The notes: generated by a model not told the origin, from the letters alone. A stretch of DNA of 64,000 nt from Spirosoma rhododendri (GCF_012849055.1 NZ_CP051677.1:5037001-5101000); one strand, 5' to 3'. Positions 38,857-47,241 are shown, numbered from the stretch's first letter. Numbers and translations are program-made.

Positions 38857-40346
38857 TAATAATCCATCACCTTCGGCAGTTTGTCGCGGGTGAAGCGGTC
38901 GGTGCCTTCGGAGAATAGCTGGATAAATTTATCGGCTTCGCTGGGGTACGCTTTACCCTCGGCGGTTTTGTTGAGCGTTTGGTCGAAGTCGTCCACGATG
39001 TCAAGCTTGACGTCCGATTCACCGCCGAACAGGCCGCGCTTTTTCGGCTCGAAGCCCCGCACCGTGTGGCCCAGATTACTGGCGTCGAGCACAAACGCAT
39101 CGAACGAACGTTTGTTGGCGCTCATCTCCGACAGCCACTGCCGAAAGCCCGTATCGAAGTTTTTGACGCTGTTGAAAAAGCCGGAGTTGACGAACGAACT
39201 CGAAATGGGCGGGTTAGCCTTAGCCCACTGCACCGTGCCTGCCGCCGACTTGAGCCGCTGGCTGAGGTACGTGCTGAACAGGGCCATCTTGGTCAGCGGC
39301 AGGTTAATCTGCTCTTTCGTCGCACTGGCGAGGTTGCCCAGTTGCAGCGTCGTGCCGTCCTGCTCCACGCCGAACTCCTTATACACCGGGCTTGTTGGTC
39401 GCCCGTTCGACACGCTCAGGCTGCTGTCGTCGATATTCATAAAATCGACAATCGCCAATGCCGACGCCAGTTCCACGAAGTGCGCTTCGTTTTTCTGTCC
39501 ACCCGCGCCGGGGTCGTACGTGTACGCCTTCGTCTGATCGTCGCCGATGTAGTACAGCGCATTCACCGACGGGTTGACGCCCTTCTGATAATAGTTGAGC
39601 GCAGCCTTGGTTTTGGCGATAAACGAAGCCGGATCGATCAGCTTGTTGTCGTTGGTGGTCAGGCTGAAATACGGCATCACCGTAACGGCCCCGATTTTGG
39701 CATCGCGCAGGAAGGCCGGGTTCGGAATCTGCCCGATGGCCTGCGCCCCCCGGATGTTTTTCAGCAGAATCGGGAAGCCAGCCGCGCCCGTCCCGCCGAA
39801 GATAGAGCTGATGATGAAGATGCGGTCGTTGGCACCGAAGTTCTCGGCAAACGCCTGAAACACGTCGGAATACCGAAACTGATTCAGCACCGTACTACCG
39901 ATGTTGGGGTTACCGACGAAGCCGATGTCCATCTTCGTTTCCAGATTTTCCTCCGAAAACAGGAGGCTGGCGAACGCCTTGCTCGGCGCGTCGAGTCCTT
40001 CGTAGTTGATGTAGTCGCGGAATTTCTCCTGCTGCACGCCCTGCAACTCAAACACGTAGGTATCGGCGATGGTCGCATTGCCGCCGATGGAGCGGTTCAG
40101 CGTCTTGATCTCCGTCCCGAAAAAGCCCGACGTCGGTTTGGTTTGCAGCCCCGCCCGGATATTGCCGTATTCGCGCAGCAGTTCCTTGGTCCGCAACAGG
40201 TCGTCGTTGGTTGCGTGGGGATCGAGCACGATGGGGATAACCTCGTCGGTATTTTTCAGGCTCACGCCCGACGCCAGCAGCATCGTCAGTGCCTTCAGCA
40301 CCCGCGAACCCGTCCCGCCAATCGCAAAGACAAATAGTTTAGACAT
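38856..40346 (-). CDS. tubulin/FtsZ-like GTPase
   Basis: The product is 496 residues. The N-terminal strand-loop FAIGGTGSRVLKALTML is the first nucleotide loop. A second glycine loop, SSIFGGTGAAGFPILLKNI near residues 187-205, stands where tubulin and FtsZ have GGGTGSG, with FGGTGAAG here. VTVMPYFSLTT follows as in the T5 region. This is the pattern of the divergent bacterial tubulin-like families (Pfam Tubulin_2-like). Makarova and Koonin described an FtsZ-like family that occurs with vWA proteins and a proposed membrane-remodelling role. The C-terminal third is not recognised. Polymerisation is inferred, not shown. It stands between the three-helix membrane gene and the actin-like gene. Confidence 0.75.
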   Translation of the reverse strand: MSKLFVFAIGGTGSRVLKALTMLLASGVSLKNTDEVIPIVLDPHATNDDLLRTKELLREYGNIRAGLQTKPTSGFFGTEIKTLNRSIGGNATIADTYVFELQGVQQEKFRDYINYEGLDAPSKAFASLLFSEENLETKMDIGFVGNPNIGSTVLNQFRYSDVFQAFAENFGANDRIFIISSIFGGTGAAGFPILLKNIRGAQAIGQIPNPAFLRDAKIGAVTVMPYFSLTTNDNKLIDPASFIAKTKAALNYYQKGVNPSVNALYYIGDDQTKAYTYDPGAGGQKNEAHFVELASALAIVDFMNIDDSSLSVSNGRPTSPVYKEFGVEQDGTTLQLGNLASATKEQINLPLTKMALFSTYLSQRLKSAAGTVQWAKANPPISSSFVNSGFFNSVKNFDTGFRQWLSEMSANKRSFDAFVLDASNLGHTVRGFEPKKRGLFGGESDVKLDIVDDFDQTLNKTAEGKAYPSEADKFIQLFSEGTDRFTRDKLPKVMDY

Positions 40347-40372
40347 AGTTTTCAGTTTTGTGGGAGTAAGGG

Positions 40373-40544
40373 GTTGACCTCACCCCCAGCCCCTCTCCTA
40401 AAACAGGAGAGGGGTGTCGTCAGAGACAAACAGTAGTTCGTTACGTACTCAATACAGAACAGACACCAGAAAAATAGCCGAAGGCTACTTTACCGCTAGT
40501 CACCCCTCTCCTGTTTTAGGAGAGGGGCCGGGGGTGAGGTCAAC
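40373..40544. repeat. inverted repeat, family F (REP doublet)
   Basis: Arms of about 43 bases (40373-40416 and 40501-40544) are nearly complementary. Each carries its own palindrome, CCCCTCTCCT and AGGAGAGGGG around AAAAC, so this is a doublet of REP-like hairpins. The spacer is 84 bases. It lies between the membrane gene and the tubulin-like gene of the cassette. Confidence 0.8.
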
Positions 40545-40553
40545 GGTCAACCC

Positions 40554-40997
40554 TTATTTGGAAGGCCAGAGCATGGGGCGATGCCGGGCGTTTTTGCTGA
40601 AGTTTTTGAGGATGAGGGAGATGATGAAGAAGATAACCGCCGTCAGCAGGGCCATCGTAAACGAATAGCTCAGGAACACGCTGACGCCCTCGTCGAACAG
40701 GTTGCCCTGCTCCAGATCGGCTTCGTCGCGCGGGATTTCCTGACCGGCTTTCTGGTAGAGCGTCACCAGCGAGATCACGAACACCGTCGCGGCACTGACG
40801 CCCATCATCAGCAACCAATGACCCATACCACTGAAACTGACCTTATTGAACGGCCAGATATAAAAGGCAAACGCCACGACGAAGGCGATTCCGATGGCTG
40901 TCCACGTCAGGGGTGACAGCAGTTCTTCCTGATACAGATCCTCCAGCAGTGCGCTGTTGACAAACAGGTTGTAAAAATTATAGAGCGATTCTTCCAT
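40554..40997 (-). CDS. three-helix membrane protein of the tubulin-actin locus
   Basis: The product is 147 residues from the ATG at 40997 (MEESLYNFYNLFVNSALLED); the longer frame to 41078 runs into repeat G. There are three hydrophobic segments: LTWTAIGIAFVVAFAFYIW, HWLLMMGVSAATVFVISLV and FTMALLTAVIFFIISLIL. An acidic loop (RDEADLEQGNLFDEG) follows the second, and the tail is basic (KNFSKNARHRP). No family is recognised. It is the second gene of the cassette and could be the membrane anchor for the tubulin-like protein, which is inference from gene order. Confidence 0.7.
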   Translation of the reverse strand: MEESLYNFYNLFVNSALLEDLYQEELLSPLTWTAIGIAFVVAFAFYIWPFNKVSFSGMGHWLLMMGVSAATVFVISLVTLYQKAGQEIPRDEADLEQGNLFDEGVSVFLSYSFTMALLTAVIFFIISLILKNFSKNARHRPMLWPSK

Positions 40998-41004
40998 GTT
41001 TTTG

Positions 41005-41084
41005 CAATGAGTGAATGATAGAGTGATGGAATGAGTGAATAGGGCTGGCGCAAACCATTCTATCATTCCATCACTCAATCATTC
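41005..41084. repeat. inverted repeat, family G
   Basis: Left arm around 41013-41033 (GAATGATAGAGTGATGGAAT and on) and right arm 41056-41084 are imperfect complements. The second member is at 62503-62578. It lies between the vWA lipoprotein and the membrane protein. Confidence 0.65.
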
Positions 41085-42587
41085 TAAATTGATCGTTAGC
41101 GTGAAATATTCAGGTTGGTTGTTGGGGTTGTAGGCGCGGTCGACGCCTTGCAGGAGGTTTTCCAGGCCGAAAGTCGAGTTGGCGTCGGGTTTTGTGTCGT
41201 TGGTCGTGGTCGTGTTGGCGATCCAGCGGGGCGGAAACTGCCGACGCAGCCGGATACTCGCCGTACGGTCGCCCCGCGATGGGCGGGTGGTGGTCAGCAG
41301 CAACTTATGGGTCATGCCGTTGGCTCCCTGATACGGCTGCACCGACGATACCTTGAAATTGTCCTTACCATCTACGACATACTGACTGGCGTCGGTCAGG
41401 ACGGACGCGGGCAGGTGCAGGGCCGACAGGTCGACAGCGACAGGGATCGTCAGGTTTTTATCGGCAACGTCGGGCTGCACATCGATTAGGGCGTGGACGA
41501 CTTTAGCCCGTTCGCGCACTTCGTCGGCCGAGCGTTTGAACCGGCCTTTCTTCGCGGGGTCGTTCACAAGCACCGTATAAGCGGGTGCGGCTGAGCCGTT
41601 TGTTTTGCCGAAGAACCACGAATCAGCGAAGCCCGGCAACTGATCGAACCGGCGAATCTGCGCGTAAACCGGGCTGGTGTACAACTGCTGCATCACCTCG
41701 TTGCGGCCAATCAGGCAGAGGTAGTACGGCCGGTCGCCTTTGTACGGGTGCTTGGCGTTGTTCCAGCTATAATACGTTCCGTCGAAGTCGGCGTCGAGCT
41801 TGAGTACCAACATCGAATGGGTGTCAACGTAGGGGTTGAACACCGTCGAGAGCAGCGAACTGGCCGCGTCGAGGGTCTTCTGCGCGCTCATCCCCGTCAG
41901 GGCCGGGTCCGAGTAAATCAGGTCCGACGCCAGCACACTCAGGTCGTTGCCCGACGTTTCCGACAGAATCGTTTTGAAGATTTTTTCGAAATCGGTACTG
42001 GTCGTTTTGCCCTTCGTTTTGGCGACGGTAAAGATGTTGCGCTCCTTGAAAAACTGCGACAGCGACAGCCCCAGCGGATTTACTTCGGTGTTGACGACGT
42101 AGATTTTGCCCTGCCCGGCATTGGTCGCGTCGAACTCGGTCAGCACATCGTTAAGCGTGCGTTTGAACGTGCCGTTGCCACCCGGCGCGTCGTAGGGAAA
42201 CATGCTCCCGCTGGCTTCAAGGTACAGTTTCAGGCTGATCGGTTTCGTCGTTGCCACGGCTCCGCCCGACAGCGCGATGCTCGGCGTTTTGCCCTCACGC
42301 GCCAGCTTGCGGTACGTTTTGTTGCGCTTCACGAACGCCAGTAAAGCCGCGTTGTCGACCGTACCGTCGGGCAGGACGATGGCTTTGGTTTTGTCGTCCT
42401 TACCAAGTTCGCGGTTTTCGCGACCGATGTACACGCGCAGGGCGTCGGCTTCCGACACGTCGATGGCGTTGTCGCTGAGGGCGTCGGACACCTGCCCGTC
42501 GAGGTCGTCGGCGGGGCTGGAACAGCCGCACAGCCCACAGACCGACGCCAGCAGCAGGGCCGACAGATAAACAGAAATACGGGTCAT
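41079..42587 (-). CDS. von Willebrand A-like lipoprotein of the tubulin-actin locus
   Basis: The product is 502 residues from the ATG at 42587. The lipoprotein signal ends in LCGC. A vWA-like domain begins near residue 120 with ISLKLYLEASGSMFPYDAPG, where the usual DxSGS metal-site motif has Glu-Ala (EASGS). VLASDLIYSDPALTG fits the later acidic loop. The C-terminal part is beta-rich (LTIPVAVDLSALHLPASVLT). It is the first gene of the cassette and would be the membrane-anchored adhesion or scaffold part. The metal-ion site may be imperfect. Family assignment rests on motif only. Confidence 0.65.
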   Translation of the reverse strand: MTRISVYLSALLLASVCGLCGCSSPADDLDGQVSDALSDNAIDVSEADALRVYIGRENRELGKDDKTKAIVLPDGTVDNAALLAFVKRNKTYRKLAREGKTPSIALSGGAVATTKPISLKLYLEASGSMFPYDAPGGNGTFKRTLNDVLTEFDATNAGQGKIYVVNTEVNPLGLSLSQFFKERNIFTVAKTKGKTTSTDFEKIFKTILSETSGNDLSVLASDLIYSDPALTGMSAQKTLDAASSLLSTVFNPYVDTHSMLVLKLDADFDGTYYSWNNAKHPYKGDRPYYLCLIGRNEVMQQLYTSPVYAQIRRFDQLPGFADSWFFGKTNGSAAPAYTVLVNDPAKKGRFKRSADEVRERAKVVHALIDVQPDVADKNLTIPVAVDLSALHLPASVLTDASQYVVDGKDNFKVSSVQPYQGANGMTHKLLLTTTRPSRGDRTASIRLRRQFPPRWIANTTTTNDTKPDANSTFGLENLLQGVDRAYNPNNQPEYFTLTINLE

Positions 42588-42732
42588 TCGTGGGTAATTA
42601 GGTGGGAATGGCACGGGATTACGTACTGGCAAAACTAGCGGGTTGACCGCAAGGCTACCGGCAACGCTTAAATTTTCTTAAATTTCTAGTAAACGTAACG
42701 AAGCAACCCCCCATTTTATGTCGGCCGGTACG

Positions 42733-42761
42733 GTTTAACGATAAACGGGCGTTTACCTTTG
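42733..42761 (+). promoter_or_regulatory. Bacteroidetes-type promoter of the Ig-like lipoprotein gene
   Basis: TACCTTTG at 42754-42761 is a full match to TAnnTTTG, with TTTA at 42733-42736 in the -33 position (17-base spacer). The predicted start of transcription falls near 42768, before a half-copy of repeat C (42774-42810), which is then part of the leader. Confidence 0.5.
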
Positions 42762-42773
42762 TGGACGTACTTA

Positions 42774-42810
42774 ATGAGTGAGAGAGTGAAAGAGCGAAAG
42801 AGCGAAAGCC
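42774..42810 (+). repeat. unpaired half-copy of family C
   Basis: GAGTGAGAGAGTGAAAGAGC followed by GAAAGAGCGAAAG matches one arm of the inverted repeat at 5099-5185 but has no complementary partner here. It lies between the promoter and the likely start of the lipoprotein gene. Confidence 0.55.
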
Positions 42811-42842
42811 TGATTCCATATCCCTTTTCTGCGGTTGGACCC

Positions 42843-44486
42843 GTGTATAAAGTGCTTCGCTGGCTGGTTCTGTTTGTCCTGATTACGCTTCCTTTCCTGC
42901 TTCAGAACTGCGCGCAGGTGGCGCAGCCGCCGGGCGGCAAGAAAGATTCGCTGGCCCCGCAGGTTGTTGCTTCCGTCCCGACGATGCGGCAGTTGAACTA
43001 CGATGGCAAGACGGTGGAGCTGTATTTCAACGAGTACGTCAAGACGGAAAATATTCAGCAGAAAATCACCGTAACGCCCCAGGATAGTAATACGTACCTC
43101 GTTAAATCGCTGCCCGAAGGCGTCCGGCTGACCTTCGCCAAACCGTTCCAGCCGAACACCACCTATACGATCGATTTTTCCGACGGCATCAAGGACATTA
43201 CCGAAAATAACATCGCGAAAGATGCCAAAATCGTGTTCAGCACCGGCCCGTCTATCGACTCGCTCTACCTGACAGGAACGGTAATTGACGACGAAAGTCG
43301 GCTGCCTATTCTGGGGTTTGTGGTCGGGTTGTTTGCCCCCACCGATACGCTGCCGATCAACCGCAAACGCCCGCAGTATTTCGACCGTACTGACAGCACC
43401 GGCAATTTCCGCATCGAAAACGTCCGGGCGGGCAAGTACAAAGTGTACGGGTTCGACGACAAGGATTTGAATCTGGTGAACAACACACCCGGCGAACGCG
43501 TGGCCTTCCGCGACAGTGTGCTGAATCTCAATCGCGACTATACCGATATTAACTTGGTGGCGTTTCGGGGCTATGGCAAACCCCGCGTTACCCGACGCGA
43601 ACGGACCGACGAAACACTGGGGCTTGAACTCAGCAGCGGCATCGCCAGCTACACGCTTAAAGTCACGAAACCCGCATCGACAACGGCCAGCGACAGTCTG
43701 ATTTCGTTTCTGGAATCGCCCAAACTGATTCGCATTTACCGACCCGCCAACCGGGCCGCCGGCGACACTATCAACATCGGCATTACGGCCGTCGACTCCG
43801 TTGGTAACAGCACCGATCTAAAAGAACGGGTTTACTTTTCACCACTAAAAACCCGCGCCCGCGACCGCAAACCACTGTCTGTGCAGGTAACCCCCACCAA
43901 TGGCGACCCTATCGACAACGATCTTGATTTTATACTGACGTTCAACAAGCCCGTCTTACGGTACGCGCTGCCCTCGATCATCATCGGCCCAGACAGCACA
44001 AAGCCAATCAAACTCGACACCAGCATGCTACGCTGGAGCAACAGCTATTCGCGCCTGAACATCAAGCAGAAAACCAACCTGCGTGATAGTCTGATACTGT
44101 TGCTCGAAAAGGGATCATTCATCAGTGTACAGGGCGATACGTTGCCCCGTTTTTTCTCGAAATACCGGCTGGCCGACGACGAGAGTTTTGGCCTGATCGC
44201 CGGGCGCGTCAACCGCCCCGACGACAAATTCATCGTTGAACTGCTGGATGACAAATACAACCTCATTCGGTCGGCATACGGCGCGAAATCGTACAGCTTT
44301 GCCCGGCTAAAACCCGGTCGTTACCGGGTCCGGCTGGTTGTCGACGCCAACGGCAATCGACGGCGCGACATCGGCAACGTACAGAAAGGTATTCAGCCCG
44401 AAACGATCATCTACCATCCCGGCGCCGAAGAGGGCGGCCTCATCCCGCTCAAACAGAATTTCGAGCTGACGGACATTGATTTTTAA
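42843..44486 (+). CDS. lipoprotein with Ig-like (SbsA/Big_5) domain
   Basis: The product is 547 residues from a GTG at 42843, chosen because it begins the lipoprotein signal (YKVLRWLVLFVLITLPFLLQ then NCAQ); the ATG at 42774 lies inside a repeat half-copy. An SbsA-type Ig-like domain spans about residues 40-130 (VELYFNEYVKTENIQQKITV, FQPNTTYTIDFSDGIKDITE). A carboxypeptidase-regulatory-like beta domain follows (TGNFRIENVRAGKYKVYGFD). A second Ig-like copy is near 350-420 (NDLDFILTFNKPVLRYALPS). This is the common Bacteroidetes Ig-like/Big_5 lipoprotein, function unknown. It is divergent from the tubulin-actin cassette. Confidence 0.82.
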   Translation: MYKVLRWLVLFVLITLPFLLQNCAQVAQPPGGKKDSLAPQVVASVPTMRQLNYDGKTVELYFNEYVKTENIQQKITVTPQDSNTYLVKSLPEGVRLTFAKPFQPNTTYTIDFSDGIKDITENNIAKDAKIVFSTGPSIDSLYLTGTVIDDESRLPILGFVVGLFAPTDTLPINRKRPQYFDRTDSTGNFRIENVRAGKYKVYGFDDKDLNLVNNTPGERVAFRDSVLNLNRDYTDINLVAFRGYGKPRVTRRERTDETLGLELSSGIASYTLKVTKPASTTASDSLISFLESPKLIRIYRPANRAAGDTINIGITAVDSVGNSTDLKERVYFSPLKTRARDRKPLSVQVTPTNGDPIDNDLDFILTFNKPVLRYALPSIIIGPDSTKPIKLDTSMLRWSNSYSRLNIKQKTNLRDSLILLLEKGSFISVQGDTLPRFFSKYRLADDESFGLIAGRVNRPDDKFIVELLDDKYNLIRSAYGAKSYSFARLKPGRYRVRLVVDANGNRRRDIGNVQKGIQPETIIYHPGAEEGGLIPLKQNFELTDIDF

Positions 44487-44504
44487 CGAGATGCTTTTTC
44501 CCGG

Positions 44505-44591
44505 TTGTCATTCCGACGATAGGAGGAATCTTCGGTAGTTGTCAACTAAATTTCAATTTTCCGAAGATTCCTCCTATCGTCGGAATGACAA
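44505..44591. repeat. inverted repeat, family H
   Basis: Perfect 31-base arms (44505-44535 and 44561-44591) with a 25-base spacer. The arm begins TTGTCATTCCGACGATAGG and continues AGGAATCTTCGG. The right arm ends 6 bases before the start of the next gene, so it lies in that gene's leader. Similar TCATTCCGACG elements are common in Bacteroidetes genomes. Confidence 0.85.
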
Positions 44592-44597
44592 AGTGCC

Positions 44598-45056
44598 ATG
44601 AAAAAACTACTTCTACTCACTACCCTGTTTATCGGTTGCCAATCGAAGCCCAATCAGACCACCGACGAAAAATCAGCGTCGCTACCCATCGTCGGTACGT
44701 GGAGACTCCTATCGAGCACGCTCATCGAGAAGGGCGACACGACCACAACCGACTACACCAAAGACGCGTCGTTTATTAAGATCATCAACGATTCACACTT
44801 CGCGTTTTTCAACCACGACCTGACGCACGGCAAAGGCCCATCGCCCAGCTACAACTCCGGCGGAGGAACCTACACACTTGCCGACAGCACCTATACCGAA
44901 CACCTCGACTACTGCACCGACCGGCAGTGGGAAGGCCACACCTTTCCGTTTGCCATCACGATTAAGAACGATACCCTCGTTCAGCAGGGCGTCGAGAAAA
45001 TACCCGACGCAGGAATTGACCGGCTGAACATCGAGCGCTACGTTCGGGTGAAGTAG
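44598..45056 (+). CDS. small lipocalin-like lipoprotein
   Basis: The product is 152 residues. The lipoprotein signal is MKKLLLLTTLFIGCQS, with FIGC as lipobox. The mature part has a lipocalin-like start (LPIVGTWRLLSSTLIEKGDT) and alternating strands to the end (INDSHFAFFNHDL, GGGTYTLADSTYTE, IERYVRVK). Bacteroidetes lipocalin-like proteins often look like this; ligand unknown. The start is fixed by the lipobox and lies right behind repeat H. Confidence 0.7.
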   Translation: MKKLLLLTTLFIGCQSKPNQTTDEKSASLPIVGTWRLLSSTLIEKGDTTTTDYTKDASFIKIINDSHFAFFNHDLTHGKGPSPSYNSGGGTYTLADSTYTEHLDYCTDRQWEGHTFPFAITIKNDTLVQQGVEKIPDAGIDRLNIERYVRVK

Positions 45057-45080
45057 TAAGTGATAGGTCATAAATTATTC

Positions 45081-45172
45081 AACACAGAGGCAGAGAGAAC
45101 ACAGAAGTTTAGTTAGCTGACAATTAGCGCATTACTGTCAATCTATCTCTGCGTTTTCTGTGCCTCTGTGTT
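45081..45172. repeat. inverted repeat, family I
   Basis: The left arm AACACAGAGGCAGAGAGAAC and on (45081-45107) and the right arm CTCTGCGTTTTCTGTGCCTC and on (45147-45172) are imperfect complements. It lies between the lipoprotein and the aminotransferase. Confidence 0.65.
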
Positions 45173-45237
45173 AAACTGTTTTTGACCTGGTACTTAGTTA
45201 TACTCAAAATGCCTCAAACATCGGAGCGCCGATCGGT

Positions 45238-45254
45238 ATCTTGCTGTTTGAGAC
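45238..45254 (-). repeat. half-copy of family J
   Basis: ATCTTGCTGTTTGAGAC is the exact complement of GTCTCAAACAGCAAGAT at 51263-51279. It lies in the leader of the aminotransferase gene. A partial partner (CTCAAACA) is at 45214-45221. Confidence 0.5.
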
Positions 45255-45274
45255 ATTCGTTATCACCTGTTTTC

Positions 45275-46465
45275 ATGGTCCAGTCTACCCTCCTCCCCTG
45301 CCAGAAACACCTGTTTCGCCTGCCCGACGGTGTTCACTACATCAACTGCGCCACACGGTCGCCATCTAGTCAGGCGGTTGAGCAGGCGGGACACGACGCG
45401 CTGACGCGCCATGCGAACCCCTTCGGTCTGCGCCCCGACGACTTTTTCGACGGCAGCGCATCAGTACGGGATAAGTTCGCCCAGCTCATCAACCTGCCCG
45501 ACCCGGAGCGGGTGGCCCTGATTCCATCGGTGTCGTACGGGATGGCGATTGTGGCCCGTAACCTGTCGCGCAAGCCGGGTATCCGGGCGGGGCAGCAGAT
45601 CGTGCTGGTGGGCGATGAATTTCCCAGCGACGTTTACGCGTGGGACCGAGTCACAGCAGAACTGGGACTGACCATACGTACGGTGCCGATGCCCACCGGT
45701 TTCCCGAAAGGCCCGCGCTGGAACGAGCAATTGCTCGACGCCATTACGCCCGATACGGCGCTGGTTGTGGTGCCGCCCGCCCACTGGATGTACGGTACCC
45801 GCTTCGACCTGGTCGCGGTTGGGCAGCGGGCACGGGAGGTCGGGGCATGGCTGGCCGTCGACGGTACGCAGTCGGTCGGGGCACTCCCGTTCGACTGGCA
45901 GGCGGTACAGCCCGACGTACTCATCTGCGCGGGCTACAAATGGCTAATGGGGCCGTATTCGATGGGGCTGGCCTGCTTCGGCCCTGCGTTTGACGACGGT
46001 ATTCCCCTGGAAGAAAGCTGGATGAACCGACTCGACAGCAATCAGTTTCACCGGCTGATGGATTACCAGTCGGCGTACCGCCCCAAAGCGTACCGCTACA
46101 ACGTGGGTGAACAAACGCACTTTATCCAGATGCCGATGCTCGACGCGGCTCTGACACAGTTGCTTGACTGGCAACCGGCCCGGATTCAGGAGTATACCGA
46201 AGCGTTGATGGCCCCTGTCTGGTCCGAACTGGAAACGCTGGGTTGCCACGTCGACCCCGTCGACGGCACGGTTGGGCGCGCTCATCACCTCGTTGGGTTG
46301 TGGTTGCCGGAACAGGCCGATCCGATGACGGTGGCGCAGGTACTGCACGAACGGCAGGTATCCGTGTCGGCCCGGTCGGGTGTGCTGCGCATTGCCCCGC
46401 ACCTCTACAATACGCCTGAGGATGCACAAGCACTGGTCGACGCGCTACACATTGCGCTGCGATAA
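45275..46465 (+). CDS. class V aminotransferase (kynureninase/isopenicillin-epimerase-like)
   Basis: The product is 396 residues from the ATG at 45275. It is a PLP-dependent fold-type I enzyme. The N-terminus has GVHYINCATRSPSSQAVEQA, the phosphate-binding region is LIPSVSYGMAIVARN, AVDGTQSVGALPFDW holds the PLP-ring Asp, and the Schiff-base Lys is in CAGYKWLMGPYSMG. The C-terminal domain ends with SARSGVLRIAPHLYNTPEDA. The substrate is unclear; relatives include cysteine desulfurase-like and epimerase proteins. It converges with the VOC gene. Confidence 0.88.
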   Translation: MVQSTLLPCQKHLFRLPDGVHYINCATRSPSSQAVEQAGHDALTRHANPFGLRPDDFFDGSASVRDKFAQLINLPDPERVALIPSVSYGMAIVARNLSRKPGIRAGQQIVLVGDEFPSDVYAWDRVTAELGLTIRTVPMPTGFPKGPRWNEQLLDAITPDTALVVVPPAHWMYGTRFDLVAVGQRAREVGAWLAVDGTQSVGALPFDWQAVQPDVLICAGYKWLMGPYSMGLACFGPAFDDGIPLEESWMNRLDSNQFHRLMDYQSAYRPKAYRYNVGEQTHFIQMPMLDAALTQLLDWQPARIQEYTEALMAPVWSELETLGCHVDPVDGTVGRAHHLVGLWLPEQADPMTVAQVLHERQVSVSARSGVLRIAPHLYNTPEDAQALVDALHIALR

Positions 46466-46482
46466 TACTCGAAAAATCAGTT

Positions 46483-46542
46483 AAACACGGACGTCGTTCT
46501 ACCTAGCACGAAAACTAGCTAGACAGAATGACGTCCGTGTTT
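46483..46542. terminator. bidirectional hairpin between convergent genes
   Basis: Eighteen-base arms (AAACACGGACGTCGTTCT at 46483-46500, and 46525-46542 with one mismatch) lie between the ends of the aminotransferase and VOC genes. The A-run on one side and T-run on the other suit termination in both directions. It could also be another inverted-repeat family. Confidence 0.5.
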
Positions 46543-46931
46543 TATGCCGCATACAATTCGAGCGGCAGCCCGTCGGGGTCGGCGAAAAACGTGAATCGTT
46601 TCCCCGTCAGTTCATCAGTGCGAACTGGTTCCGTCTCAACGCCTTTGCTGTTCAGGTCGGCTATCGCGGCATCGATGTCCGTTACGGCAAACGCCAGATG
46701 GCGCAGGCCCAATGCTTCGGGCCGCGACGGGCGGGCGGGTGGATTCGGAAACGAAAACAGCTCGATCTGGTAATGACCGTTGACGGCCAGATCCAGCTTG
46801 TACGACTGCCGTTCGGCGCGGTAGGTTTCCTGCACAACGGTCAGGCCCAGCGTCTCGGTGTAGAATCGCTTCGACCGCTCATAGTCGGCGCAGATAATGG
46901 CGACGTGGTGAAGGGCTTGTAGGAATGACAT
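46542..46931 (-). CDS. VOC family protein, GloA2/YaeR-like
   Basis: The product is 129 residues. It is a single vicinal-oxygen-chelate domain pair: FLQALHHVAIICADYERSKR carries the first metal His, IELFSF and LGLRHLAFAVTDIDAAIADL the middle ligands, and FTFFADPDGLPLELYA the last Glu. This matches the small YaeR/SMU.1112c-like glyoxalase-related group. The reaction is not known. It starts 3 bases after the small membrane gene and forms an operon with it. Confidence 0.87.
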   Translation of the reverse strand: MSFLQALHHVAIICADYERSKRFYTETLGLTVVQETYRAERQSYKLDLAVNGHYQIELFSFPNPPARPSRPEALGLRHLAFAVTDIDAAIADLNSKGVETEPVRTDELTGKRFTFFADPDGLPLELYAA

Positions 46932-46934
46932 AGG

Positions 46935-47138
46935 CTAGGGAGTCAGCAGGGTATCGCCCAGGGTGTCGACCTGCGTAACGTCTTTTTTGGTTTTGTTCGT
47001 CCCATCAAACGCACGTTCAGCCTCCCGTCGCTTGTTCCAGGGGGCTGTCGTCCGGCGGCCCATGTCGATAGCGAGCAGGGCAACAATAGTCGTGAAGACG
47101 ACGAAAACCACGATAAAGATGCGTCGGTTGCGGTTCAT
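46935..47138 (-). CDS. small single-pass membrane protein
   Basis: The product is 67 residues with one N-terminal membrane helix (RIFIVVFVVFTTIVALLAID), a basic patch (RRTTAPWNKRREAERAFDG) and a short acidic tail. It precedes the VOC gene by 3 bases on the same strand. No family is recognised. Repeat D lies just upstream. Confidence 0.55.
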   Translation of the reverse strand: MNRNRRIFIVVFVVFTTIVALLAIDMGRRTTAPWNKRREAERAFDGTNKTKKDVTQVDTLGDTLLTP

Positions 47139-47144
47139 TAGTGA

Positions 47145-47235
47145 GTTTAATGTTTGTGGTTCAATGTCTAACGTTGCTAAGTTACGACTACTGGCGTGTG
47201 CGTCAACGTTAAACCTTAAACGTTAGACGTTGAAC
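47145..47235. repeat. inverted repeat, family D
   Basis: Left arm 47145-47177 (TTTAATGTTTGTGGTTCAAT and on) and right arm 47203-47235 (CAACGTTAAACCTTAAACG and on) are imperfect complements with a 25-base spacer. Confidence 0.65.
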
Positions 47236-47241
47236 TAAAAA

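Noticed and set aside
40414..40668. short frame across repeat F
   Set aside because: Much of its sequence is the inverted repeat read through.
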